Shown here: piece by piece, positions 34,146 through 41,644 of the stretch | Position numbering within the stretch: position 1 is the first letter of the stretch | How the letters are laid out: the number at the start of each line of letters is the position of its first letter | From: Puniceicoccales bacterium Verruco_01 | GTDB taxonomy: Bacteria > Verrucomicrobiota > Verrucomicrobiia > Opitutales > Oceanipulchritudinaceae | NCBI GenBank assembly: GCA_001604565.1 | Contig: LVBV01000012.1 | Coordinates: 1 to 64,000 of the forward strand | Reading direction: 5' to 3' | DNA length: 64,000 bases | The notes under the pieces: generated by a model | Databases searched by the model: none | Seen by the model: only the letters and a program-made list of their open reading frames with translations | What the model was told of the DNA's origin: nothing | Translations under genes and position numbers: made by a program

Positions 34146-34175
34146 GTGATAAGCGAGGACTGCGGGGCGTGTCAA
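34146..34175 (-). promoter_or_regulatory. Promoter of the thr attenuator-hom transcript
   Basis: On the minus strand a perfect TTGACA (34170-34175) is followed after 18 bp by TATCAC (34146-34151), or after 17 bp by TTATCA. Predicted initiation falls at about 34138-34140, at the leader GTG. The -35 element overlaps the TGA stop of the upstream nitroreductase gene at 34172-34174. Confidence 0.6.
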
Positions 34176-34867
34176 GGATGGGCCGGAGTTTCCGCCGGAG
34201 CAGATGCTTGCGCCGCGTAACCCACCGGCATGTCGAGAATGGCCCGCTGCCCCTCCTTGAGGTTGAGGAGCTTGTGCAGGTCCTCTGCCTTGACGGAGGC
34301 GCGAGGTCGTGTGGCAAGGCCCGTCCCGGCGCAGAAGAGGGCGATATTCTGGGAGACAATGCCAACGTCGAGATCACCCCATTCGCGGCGCTGCCCGTCA
34401 TCGCCGAAGGGGAAACGCGTGCTGTCGCTCGTCAGGACGAGCTCGATCGGCGAGAGCGCGACCGGGTGGGCCGGATCGTGCATCATCAGGACTTCCGAGC
34501 GATGGTCGCCCGCAGTAATCAGTTCCAGCGCGTGCGCTTTTGCATCGTAAAGGAAGACGCCCGTCGTCGTGAAAACGTACACGTCCACGTCCTGTGCGTT
34601 GAGGGCGCTCGGCGCGGTGCGCTTGCCGTTATCGGGCCGATTGATGCCGTTGGCGGCAAAGAGCAGGTCCGAGAGCTCGCCAAGCGGCAGAGGTTTGGAG
34701 GACCACGCGGAAGCCGAGGCGCGGTTGGCAAAGGCCTGCATCACGGGGAGACCTCGTGAAAGGTCCGGTTTTCCGAGCGGAATGCGGACGGGAGCGACAT
34801 CCTCCGCAAAAACCGCCGGGGCAAGAAACAGCAGGGGTAGGAACGCAAGAAGGCGGTGCGTTTGCAT
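34172..34867 (-). CDS. Secreted nitroreductase-like protein (SagB/ThcOx type)
   Basis: A 231-residue protein with a signal peptide (MQTHRLLAFLPLLFLAPAVFAED). The mature part resembles FMN nitroreductases of the SagB type: an early Arg/Ser segment (LGELSDLLFAANGINRPDNGKRTAPSALNAQDVDVYVFTTTGVFLYD) and a late GDLDVGIVSQNIALFCAGTGLATRPRASV segment. Family members reduce nitro compounds, oxidise thiazolines or cleave flavins. Export to the periplasm is unusual for a flavin enzyme. It follows plsY and ends just at the hom promoter. Confidence 0.72.
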   Translation of the reverse strand: MQTHRLLAFLPLLFLAPAVFAEDVAPVRIPLGKPDLSRGLPVMQAFANRASASAWSSKPLPLGELSDLLFAANGINRPDNGKRTAPSALNAQDVDVYVFTTTGVFLYDAKAHALELITAGDHRSEVLMMHDPAHPVALSPIELVLTSDSTRFPFGDDGQRREWGDLDVGIVSQNIALFCAGTGLATRPRASVKAEDLHKLLNLKEGQRAILDMPVGYAAQASAPAETPAHP

Positions 34868-34917
34868 GCGCCTGTCAGAATAGGAACAACACGCACGGGA
34901 AGCAATCCCGGGACGTC

Positions 34918-35550
34918 CTACTTCTTTGTAAAACGACTCTCGGTGCCGTTCATCAGGCGCGCGATGTTGCCGCGGTGGCGGACGAAAAGAAGGAGCGCGA
35001 GAACGAGCGTGATCCAGAAAATGACCCGGCCCTCACCATATGGCCATGCCCCGAGGAAGTAGGAGGCGATCGGCAGGCTTGCCGCCATGCAGAGCGACGC
35101 GAGTGACACATACCGGCTGGAAAAGAAAACCGAAAGCCAGACGAGTAGGCCGATCAAAATCACGAAGGGAGAGAGGGCCAGCATTCCGCCGATCGTCGTC
35201 GCCACGCCTTTGCCGCCCTTGAAATGGATGAAAACCGAAAAAGAGTGCCCGAGAAGCGCCGCGATGAGTCCCGACACTCCCAGTTCCACCGCCCAGACGT
35301 GTCCGCCGAACTCCACGCCGTGAAAAGCGACGAGCGGCCATCCCGCCGCGACAAAGCCCTTCAGCATGTCGAGGATGAAGCAGAGGTTCCCCGCCTTCTT
35401 GCCGACGACGCGCTTGACGTTCGTTGCGCCGGGGTTGCCGCTGCCTGCCTTGAGAATGTCAATGCCGTGCTTCTTCGCGATGAGGACGGCAAAGGGGATC
35501 GCGCCGAGAAGGTATCCGGCGGCAAGAACGATGACGGCGGCAAGAATCAT
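34918..35550 (-). CDS. plsY: Acyl-phosphate:glycerol-3-phosphate acyltransferase
   Basis: PlsY acylates glycerol 3-phosphate from acyl phosphate, the first step of phospholipid synthesis in the inner membrane. The 210-residue protein has about seven hydrophobic segments and the three PlsY loops: SGNPGATNVKRVVG, GHSFSVFIHFKGGKGVATTIG, and RHRGNIARLMNGTE. Length is normal. It lies downstream of serA on the same strand, after a terminator-like hairpin. Confidence 0.93.
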   Translation of the reverse strand: MILAAVIVLAAGYLLGAIPFAVLIAKKHGIDILKAGSGNPGATNVKRVVGKKAGNLCFILDMLKGFVAAGWPLVAFHGVEFGGHVWAVELGVSGLIAALLGHSFSVFIHFKGGKGVATTIGGMLALSPFVILIGLLVWLSVFFSSRYVSLASLCMAASLPIASYFLGAWPYGEGRVIFWITLVLALLLFVRHRGNIARLMNGTESRFTKK

Positions 35551-35577
35551 GGGGTCGCTACGGTTTCAATTTACGAT

Positions 35578-35609
35578 TGCGGGCGCCGGATTTTGCACCG
35601 GCGCCCGCA
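35578..35609 (-). terminator. Terminator-like hairpin after serA
   Basis: A perfect 12-bp stem (TGCGGGCGCCGG with CCGGCGCCCGCA, 8-base loop) lies 22 bp after the serA stop. On the minus strand it is followed by ATCGTAAATTG, with no real T-run, so termination may be partial and plsY may still be read through. Confidence 0.5.
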
Positions 35610-35631
35610 GTATGGAAAACGGAAAAAGCGG

Positions 35632-37221
35632 CTACTTCTTGAGGTCCACGAGGTGAACCGCCTTGATGTCCTTGTTGGTGAAGAGGTCCTTCTGGGCCTC
35701 GTCCGTCGGCTTGCTGTCCAGCGAGCAGATGTTGAGGGCCACGCCGCCCACGCTGTTGCGCGAGAGGGACATGTTGGCGATGTTCAGGCCGTGGCGGGCC
35801 ATCACGGTGCCGATGTGGCCCACGATGCCCGGAACGTCGTTGTTCTCCACGATGAGGAGGTAGCCCGCGAGGGTCGCTTCCACGTCGCGACCGTTCATGT
35901 GGACTAGGCGCGGCTTCTGGCTCTTGCCGATGAGGGTGCCCGCGACGCAGAATTTCTCGCCGCTCGCGCATTCGGCCCCCACGCTCATGAGGTCTGTGTA
36001 GTCGGTCTCGGTGTTGGAGCTGTGGGCCTGCACCTCGATGCCGAGGCGTTTCATCGCGCGCGGGGCGTTCACGTCGTTGATGTCCTGTGCGATCTTGTGC
36101 AGGTAGCCGCGCTGGACCGAGCGCATGACGGGCAGGTTGTCGTAGCTCGTCATCTTGCCCCAGCCCTTGATCGTGATCTTCTTCACGTCCTTGTCGGCAA
36201 TCTGCTGGAGAATAGTGCCCAGAACCTCGCCGAGGCGGATGTAGGGGGCGAGGACCTTGAGGGTCGCGGGATCGACGCTCGGGGCGTTGATCGCGTTCTT
36301 GATCATGCCGCCCTTGAGGACGGATGCGATCGCCTCCGCGATTTCGATGCCCACGTTCTCCTGCGCTTCCACCGTCGAGGCCCCGAGGTGCGGGGTCATG
36401 ACAACGTTCTTGAGGCCGCGGAGCGGGCTCTCGGCTTCCAGCGGCTCGTTTTCGAACACGTCGAGACCCGCCGCCGCCACCTGGCCGCTCTTGAGGGCTT
36501 CCGCCAGCGCCTTCTCGTCGATCAGGCCGCCGCGCGCGCAATTCACGATGCGCACGCCCTTCTTCATCTTCGCCAACGCCGCCGCGTTGATCATGTTCTT
36601 GGTCTCGGCGGTCTTGGGCATATGGATCGAGATGTAGTCCGCTTGCGGGAAGAGGGCGTCCAGCTCCACCTTCTCGACGCCCATCGAGCGGGCGCGCTCG
36701 TCGGTGAGGTAGGGATCGTACGCCACGACCTTCATGTTGAAGGCCAGCGCGCGTTTGGCGAGGTTGCCGCCGATGCGGCCAAGGCCGATGACGCCAAGGG
36801 TCTTGCCGTTGAGCTCGATGCCCTCGAAGCTCTTCTTGTCCCACTTGCCGGAGCGCATGGAGGCATCCGCCTGTACGATGGGACGTGCCGTGCAGAGCAT
36901 GTGCGTGAAGGCCAATTCGCACGCGGCGATGGTGTTGCCGCCGGGGGTGTTCATGACGATGACGCCGCGCTCGGTGGCGGCTTCCACGTCGATGTTGTCC
37001 ACGCCGACGCCCGCGCGTCCGACGCACTTGAGGTTCTTCGCCGCGGCGAAGACATCGCGCGTGATCTTGGTGGCGCTGCGGACGATGATGGCGTCCACGT
37101 CCGAGGAGAGCTGGATCACCTTCTCGGGCGAGGACCCGTAGGCCTCGACCACTTCAAAGCCCTGCTCTTTGAGCAGAGACACGCCCGTTTCGGAGATTTT
37201 GTCTGCGACCAGTATTTTCAT
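35632..37221 (-). CDS. serA: D-3-phosphoglycerate dehydrogenase
   Basis: First step of serine synthesis: oxidation of 3-phosphoglycerate. The 529-residue protein is the long form. It has the N-terminal substrate domain, the NAD-binding GVIGLGRIGGNLAKRA, the Arg/Glu/His catalytic sites in NCARGGLIDEKAL, GLDVFENEPL and PHLGAST, the intervening ASB domain, and a C-terminal ACT domain (about 455-529: YLLIVENNDVPGIVGHIGTVMARHGLNIANMSLSR), which can bind serine. ATG 37221 (MKILVADKISETG) is preferred over the upstream extension. Confidence 0.95.
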   Translation of the reverse strand: MKILVADKISETGVSLLKEQGFEVVEAYGSSPEKVIQLSSDVDAIIVRSATKITRDVFAAAKNLKCVGRAGVGVDNIDVEAATERGVIVMNTPGGNTIAACELAFTHMLCTARPIVQADASMRSGKWDKKSFEGIELNGKTLGVIGLGRIGGNLAKRALAFNMKVVAYDPYLTDERARSMGVEKVELDALFPQADYISIHMPKTAETKNMINAAALAKMKKGVRIVNCARGGLIDEKALAEALKSGQVAAAGLDVFENEPLEAESPLRGLKNVVMTPHLGASTVEAQENVGIEIAEAIASVLKGGMIKNAINAPSVDPATLKVLAPYIRLGEVLGTILQQIADKDVKKITIKGWGKMTSYDNLPVMRSVQRGYLHKIAQDINDVNAPRAMKRLGIEVQAHSSNTETDYTDLMSVGAECASGEKFCVAGTLIGKSQKPRLVHMNGRDVEATLAGYLLIVENNDVPGIVGHIGTVMARHGLNIANMSLSRNSVGGVALNICSLDSKPTDEAQKDLFTNKDIKAVHLVDLKK

Positions 37222-37233
37222 GGGTGCCAAAAA

Positions 37234-37260
37234 ACAAATTATTGAGACCTCCGCAGGTCT
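37234..37260 (-). terminator. Terminator-like hairpin after rlmN
   Basis: AGACCT (37245-37250) and AGGTCT (37255-37260) form a 6-bp stem with a four-base loop. On the minus strand CAATAATTTGTTTTTTGG follows, giving a delayed T-run just before serA. Confidence 0.4.
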
Positions 37261-37288
37261 TGGCAACGAAAAGAGAACGGTGGTGGAA

Positions 37289-38419
37289 TCAATTCAATGC
37301 GAGATCGGCATTGCCCTTTTCCCGCTCCTTGCGCAGTCGGAGCTGCCCGCAGGCGGCGTCGATGTCGTCGCCCTTCTGGCGGCGGATGGTATGGGAAACG
37401 TTCGCCTTTTTGAGCACCCCGGCGAATGCCCTCTGCCTCAGAATGTTGGGCCGCTTCCACGGCAGGCCCTCGACCGGGTTGTACGGGATGAGGTTCACGT
37501 GCGCGTGGAGCTTCTGTGCGATCTTCGCAAGCGCCTCCGCCTGATCGAGGCCGTCGTTCACGCCCTCGATCAGGATGAACTCGAATGTGACCATCCGCCC
37601 GTGCTTCTCTGCGAAGGCGGCCACCGCCGGGAGAAGCTCCGCGAGCGGAAAGCGTTTGTTGACCGGCATGATCGTCCCGCGCACCTCGTCCGTCGCGCCG
37701 TGCAGGCTGATCGCGAGGCGTAGCTGGATGGGGTTCTCCGCCAGTTTCAATATCTGCGGGGCGAGGCCCGAGGTGGAGATCGTGATTCGCCGTGCGCCGA
37801 GGCCGAGCCCCCAGTCCGCGTTCAGGATTTCCACGGCGCGAGTCACGTTCTCGTAATTGGCGAGCGGTTCGCCCATGCCCATGAAAACCACATTGTCGAT
37901 GCCGGAGAGCGTGCGGCTGCGCAGGCCCGCCTTCTTCTCCGCGATGTGGTCCGCCGCGAGGAGCACCTGCGCGATGATCTCGCCCGCCTCCAGATTCCGC
38001 TTCCAGCCGTCTAGGCCGCTCGCGCAGAACTTGCAGCCATACGCGCAGCCTACCTGGCTGGAAACGCACAAGGTCATCCGTGCGCCGCCCTCCGCTTCGT
38101 CACCGTCCGGCGCGGAGAGGATCACCGTCTCGATGTAAAGGCCGTCCTCCAGCTCCAGCAGCAGCTTTTCCGTCCCTTCACCCGCCTGCTTGGCGAGGAT
38201 CTTTTTCGCCGGAAGGAGCGAGAATTGTCCCGCGAGAGCCTCACGCAGCTTTGTGGAAAGGCTCGTCATCGCGGCGAAGTTGCGCGCGTTCTTCTTATAG
38301 AGCCACTCCATCACCTGCTTCGCGCGGAAGCCCTGCTCCCCCATGCCCTTCAGCCGATCGGCGAGGGTGGTCAGGTTTTCCGACAAAACGGACGGTTTCT
38401 CCGGTTTGAAAAGCGCCAT
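37289..38419 (-). CDS. rlmN: 23S rRNA (adenine-2503-C2)-methyltransferase
   Basis: Radical SAM methyltransferase of 376 residues that modifies A2503 of 23S rRNA and A37 of some tRNAs. It has the CX3CX2C cluster motif CAYGCKFC, the VFMGMGEPL segment, the ISTSG and SLHGA motifs, and the second catalytic Cys in [10 protein letters not shown] near the C terminus. The start at 38419 ([16 protein letters not shown]) matches the family. Divergent from the superoxide dismutase gene. Confidence 0.94.
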   Translation of the reverse strand: MALFKPEKPSVLSENLTTLADRLKGMGEQGFRAKQVMEWLYKKNARNFAAMTSLSTKLREALAGQFSLLPAKKILAKQAGEGTEKLLLELEDGLYIETVILSAPDGDEAEGGARMTLCVSSQVGCAYGCKFCASGLDGWKRNLEAGEIIAQVLLAADHIAEKKAGLRSRTLSGIDNVVFMGMGEPLANYENVTRAVEILNADWGLGLGARRITISTSGLAPQILKLAENPIQLRLAISLHGATDEVRGTIMPVNKRFPLAELLPAVAAFAEKHGRMVTFEFILIEGVNDGLDQAEALAKIAQKLHAHVNLIPYNPVEGLPWKRPNILRQRAFAGVLKKANVSHTIRRQKGDDIDAACGQLRLRKEREKGNADLALN

Positions 38420-38532
38420 GTGAGGGTAGAAGTTTACCCCGGGCCTTTGCGAAGGCAATGCGCACGGCAGGGATCGTGAAAAACGAAATAAAAGACATTG
38501 AGCCTCACTCTCAATTGCAGCAAGGAACAACC

Positions 38533-39210
38533 ATGACCTACAAATTACCCGAACTCGGTTACGCCTATGACGCGCTCGAACCCTATTTCGACGCCCGCAC
38601 GATGGAAATCCATCACGGCAAGCACCATCAGGCTTACGTGAACAATTTGAACGCCGCCGTGGATTCGGTCGGCTACAAGGGCCCCGACTGCCCGAAGGAA
38701 CTCATTTCCAATCTCGACGCCGTTCCGGAGTCGATCCGCACCGCCGTTCGCAACAACGGTGGCGGCGTGGCGAACCACAACATGTTCTGGAAGGTGCTCG
38801 CCCCCGGCGGGGCCAAGGAACCGCAAGGCGCCCTCGCCGCCGCGATCGGCGCGGAACTCGGAGGATTCGCAGCCTTCAAGGAAGCATTCTCCAAGGCGGC
38901 GGCCACGCGCTTCGGCAGCGGCTGGGCCTGGCTTTACGTGAAGGCTGACGGCAAGCTCGCCATCGGCTCGACCGCCAATCAGGACAGCCCCGTGAACGGC
39001 GCCAAATACGCCGGGATCGAAGGCGTGCCGATCCTCCTTCTCGACGTATGGGAGCACTCGTACTACCTCAAGTACCAGAACCGCCGCCCGGAATACATCG
39101 CGGCCTTCTGGAACGTCGTCAACTGGACGAAGGTGGGCGAGTACTACGACAGCGCCGTCAAGAAGGTTTCCGAGGAAAGCTGCGGTTGCGGCCACGGCTG
39201 CAAGGGCTAG
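38533..39210 (+). CDS. Superoxide dismutase (Mn/Fe type) with Cys-rich tail
   Basis: A 225-residue Mn/Fe superoxide dismutase. Metal ligands are His in [10 protein letters not shown] (about residue 28), His in [13 protein letters not shown] (about 80), and Asp and His in [11 protein letters not shown] (about 175). The Gly-Gly before the second ligand and the NQDSP segment suggest the Mn or cambialistic type. The C-terminal tail CGCGHGCKG carries three Cys and one His, which the typical enzyme lacks and which could bind a metal. ATG 38533 has AAGGAA upstream. Confidence 0.92.
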   Translation: MTYKLPELGYAYDALEPYFDARTMEIHHGKHHQAYVNNLNAAVDSVGYKGPDCPKELISNLDAVPESIRTAVRNNGGGVANHNMFWKVLAPGGAKEPQGALAAAIGAELGGFAAFKEAFSKAAATRFGSGWAWLYVKADGKLAIGSTANQDSPVNGAKYAGIEGVPILLLDVWEHSYYLKYQNRRPEYIAAFWNVVNWTKVGEYYDSAVKKVSEESCGCGHGCKG

Positions 39211-39221
39211 CCCTTGACTCT

Positions 39222-39245
39222 CCGATGCGCCTTCGGGCGCATCGG
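39222..39245 (+). terminator. Hairpin after the superoxide dismutase gene
   Basis: CCGATGCGCC-TTCG-GGCGCATCGG is a perfect 10-bp stem with the stable TTCG tetraloop, 11 bp after the stop. There is no T-run, so it may protect the mRNA end more than terminate. Confidence 0.45.
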
Positions 39246-39370
39246 GATGGGGGATTGCATCCCCCAGACGCTCGCTTCGCGCGCTCCCCCTGCAAGAGAA
39301 GGGAAAGAGCTTTTCCTGAGATTGTTGGTCGATCTCACACGCCGGCGTCCCCCGGCGTCTCCCGACATCC

Positions 39371-39404
39371 GGCCCGCGACTGGCAACGGTCGCGGGCCGT
39401 TTTC
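39371..39404 (+). terminator. Intrinsic terminator, rightward
   Basis: GGCCCGCGAC (39371-39380) and GTCGCGGGCC (39389-39398) form a 10-bp stem, extended by a C-G pair, and are followed by TTTTC. It ends transcription from the superoxide dismutase side. Confidence 0.6.
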
Positions 39405-39409
39405 GTACG

Positions 39410-39453
39410 CGAAAAGCAAAAGACCCCGCGCGGAACTGCATCCTGCGGGGTCT
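39410..39453 (-). terminator. Intrinsic terminator of purM
   Basis: AGACCCCGC (39421-39429) and GCGGGGTCT (39445-39453) form a 9-bp stem. On the minus strand TTTTGCTTTT follows. It lies 25 bp after the purM stop. Confidence 0.7.
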
Positions 39454-39478
39454 GAAAGAGTGGAGCGTTTTCGCCCCG

Positions 39479-40561
39479 TTACCGCTTGAGGTGGACGACC
39501 TGCGTGCCCTTGACGGCCTTGCCGATCGGCCACGCCGTAAAGCCTTGCGAGCGGATGAAGGCGAGGATTTCCCCCGCGGCTTCCGGAGCCACGGTGAAGG
39601 TCATGCCGACGCCCATGTTCCAGACCTCGTAATTCTCGTCGAAGGAGGCGCCGCTGTTCTCCGAAAGGACCTTGAAGATCGGCAGGGGCTCCCACGCCTT
39701 CGTGTCGATCTCAATGTCGATGTTCTCCGGGATGACGCGCGGGATGTTGCCGCAGAGTCCGCTGCCGGTGATGTGCGCCGCGCTGAAAAAGGAGTTGCCA
39801 TCGCGGATTTCCGAGGGCCTGCCCGCCTTGTTGAACTTCGCCTGCGTGTCGGCGATGAGCTTTGCGTAATTGGTATGCGGGGCAAGGAGTGCGTCCGCCA
39901 CGACCACCTTGTCGAAGCCGGGCAGCGTGTCGAAGACGCCGAGACCCAGCTTGTCAAAGATCACCTTTCGGGCGAGGGAGTAGCCGTTCGTGTGCAGGCC
40001 GCTGGAGCGGATGCCGATCACCGTGTCGCCCGGGCGGATCTGCGCGCCGGTCAAAACGTCCTCGGGCATCAAAAGGCCCACGATCGCGCCCACGAGGTCG
40101 TAATGTCCCTTGTTGTACACGCCAGGCAGTTCCGCCGTCTCGCCGCCGATGAGGGCCACGTTCGCGGCGCGGCAGGCGTTGGCGAGACCCGTGAGGATTT
40201 CTTTGTAGCTCTTCGGCTCCAGCTTATCCGACGCGAAATAGTCGAGGAAGAAGATGGGCTTGGCGCCCGTCACCGCCACGTCGTTGCAGCAGTGGTTCAC
40301 GATGTCGTGGCCGAGTCCCTCGTGCCGGTCCGCCATGACGGAAACCTTCACCTTTGTCCCCACGCTGTCCGTGGAGGAGACGAGGATGCCGCGCCCGGCG
40401 TCCTTGATTTTGCCGAGGTCGAAGAGCCCGCCGAAGCCGCCGATCCCGCCCAGAACCTCGGGACGGCTGGCCGTCTTCAAGACGGGCTTCATTTCTTCAA
40501 GAAGGCTGTCGGCGAGGTCGATGTCCACACCCGCCTGCGCGTAGGCTTTGCGTGACTGCAT
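39479..40561 (-). CDS. purM: Phosphoribosylformylglycinamidine cyclo-ligase
   Basis: AIR synthetase, the fifth step of purine synthesis. The 360-residue protein has the signature segments YAQAGVDIDLADSLLEEMKP, GGFGGLFDL, STDSVGTKVKVSV, HCCNDVAVTGAKPIFFLDYFA, LIGGETAELPGVY and SSGLHTNGYSLARKV. The start at 40561 (MQSRKAYAQAG) fits the family. It follows the oppD-like gene by 73 bp on the same strand, with no functional link evident. Confidence 0.94.
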   Translation of the reverse strand: MQSRKAYAQAGVDIDLADSLLEEMKPVLKTASRPEVLGGIGGFGGLFDLGKIKDAGRGILVSSTDSVGTKVKVSVMADRHEGLGHDIVNHCCNDVAVTGAKPIFFLDYFASDKLEPKSYKEILTGLANACRAANVALIGGETAELPGVYNKGHYDLVGAIVGLLMPEDVLTGAQIRPGDTVIGIRSSGLHTNGYSLARKVIFDKLGLGVFDTLPGFDKVVVADALLAPHTNYAKLIADTQAKFNKAGRPSEIRDGNSFFSAAHITGSGLCGNIPRVIPENIDIEIDTKAWEPLPIFKVLSENSGASFDENYEVWNMGVGMTFTVAPEAAGEILAFIRSQGFTAWPIGKAVKGTQVVHLKR

Positions 40562-40634
40562 ATGTCGGGGTATTCTTGGAGAGCCCCGCCGAAAAGGCAA
40601 CAGGCAAACGGAAGAGGTCCGGGATTTGCAAAAT

Positions 40635-41636
40635 CTACACCCGGACGCATTCGCAGTCCTCCACCCAGTGGCCGGGGGAGACTTCGACGAGGGACGGGCG
40701 GATCGTGTGAAAGGCTTCCGAGGCCATGTAGTCCGCCGCTTTCGGATGGGGCGAACGCTGCGCGAAGCGGGCGCCTACGGGCAGTTCTCTTAACTGCGGA
40801 ACAACGCCGGGGATCGTCGGCAGCGGCTCCTTGCCGGGAGTATCCAGTCTCGGGATGCTCTCCAGAAGACCCTTTGTATAGAGGTGGGCGGTGTGATGAA
40901 AAATGTCGTCCGCACTGCCCGTTTCGGCCACGCGGCCCGCATACATGACAAGGACTCTGTCGCACACCTGCGCCACGACGCCGAGGCTGTGCGTGATGAG
41001 GATGAGGGCCATGCCCGTTTCCTTCTGCAGGTCGGCGATCAGTTCCAGAATCTGCGCCTGAATCGTCACGTCGAGCGCCGTGGTCGGCTCGTCCGCGATG
41101 AGGATGTCTGGATTGCAGGAGAGGGCCATCGCGATCATCGCGCGCTGGCGCATTCCGCCGGAAAGCTGGTGGGGGTAGGCGCCCATGCGCTCCTCCGGCG
41201 AGGAGATGCCCACTCTCGCCAAAAGTGCCACGCCTTTCTCCCAAGCTTCCTTTTTGGTGAGAGGCAGGTGCAGAAGCATGCACTCGGCAAGCTGCCGTCC
41301 AACGCTCTGCACTGGGTTCAGCGCCGACATCGGCTCCTGATAGATCATCGCGATCCGTCTGCCGCGGACGGATCGCAGCGTCTCTTCCGGCGCTTTCGCC
41401 AGGTCGATGCCGTCAAAGAGGATGCGCCCCGAGACGATTTTGCCAGCGGGACTTGGCAACAGGCGCATGATGCTGAAGGCCGTGACGCTCTTGCCGCAGC
41501 CGGATTCTCCGACGATTCCAAGTGTCCCGCCTCGCGGAAGGGTGAAACCCACGCCGTCCACGGCGGTAACGAAGCCCTCGTCGGTCTGGAAACCGGCGGA
41601 GAGATTTTCTACGGTCAGAATCGGTCGTTCGTCCAA
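40635..41636 (-). CDS. Peptide ABC transporter ATP-binding protein (OppD-like)
   Basis: A 333-residue ATPase with Walker [10 protein letters not shown], the signature [15 protein letters not shown], Walker [14 protein letters not shown], and the C-terminal oligopeptide domain ([25 protein letters not shown]). The start is a TTG at 41634-41636 with AGGAC five bases before it; the extension above overlaps the binding-protein gene and has no family similarity. It is 8 bp after the binding-protein gene, so both are one operon. The OppF-like partner is 14 kb away. Confidence 0.87.
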   Translation of the reverse strand: MDERPILTVENLSAGFQTDEGFVTAVDGVGFTLPRGGTLGIVGESGCGKSVTAFSIMRLLPSPAGKIVSGRILFDGIDLAKAPEETLRSVRGRRIAMIYQEPMSALNPVQSVGRQLAECMLLHLPLTKKEAWEKGVALLARVGISSPEERMGAYPHQLSGGMRQRAMIAMALSCNPDILIADEPTTALDVTIQAQILELIADLQKETGMALILITHSLGVVAQVCDRVLVMYAGRVAETGSADDIFHHTAHLYTKGLLESIPRLDTPGKEPLPTIPGVVPQLRELPVGARFAQRSPHPKAADYMASEAFHTIRPSLVEVSPGHWVEDCECVRV

Positions 41637-41644
41637 AGGGCGTC

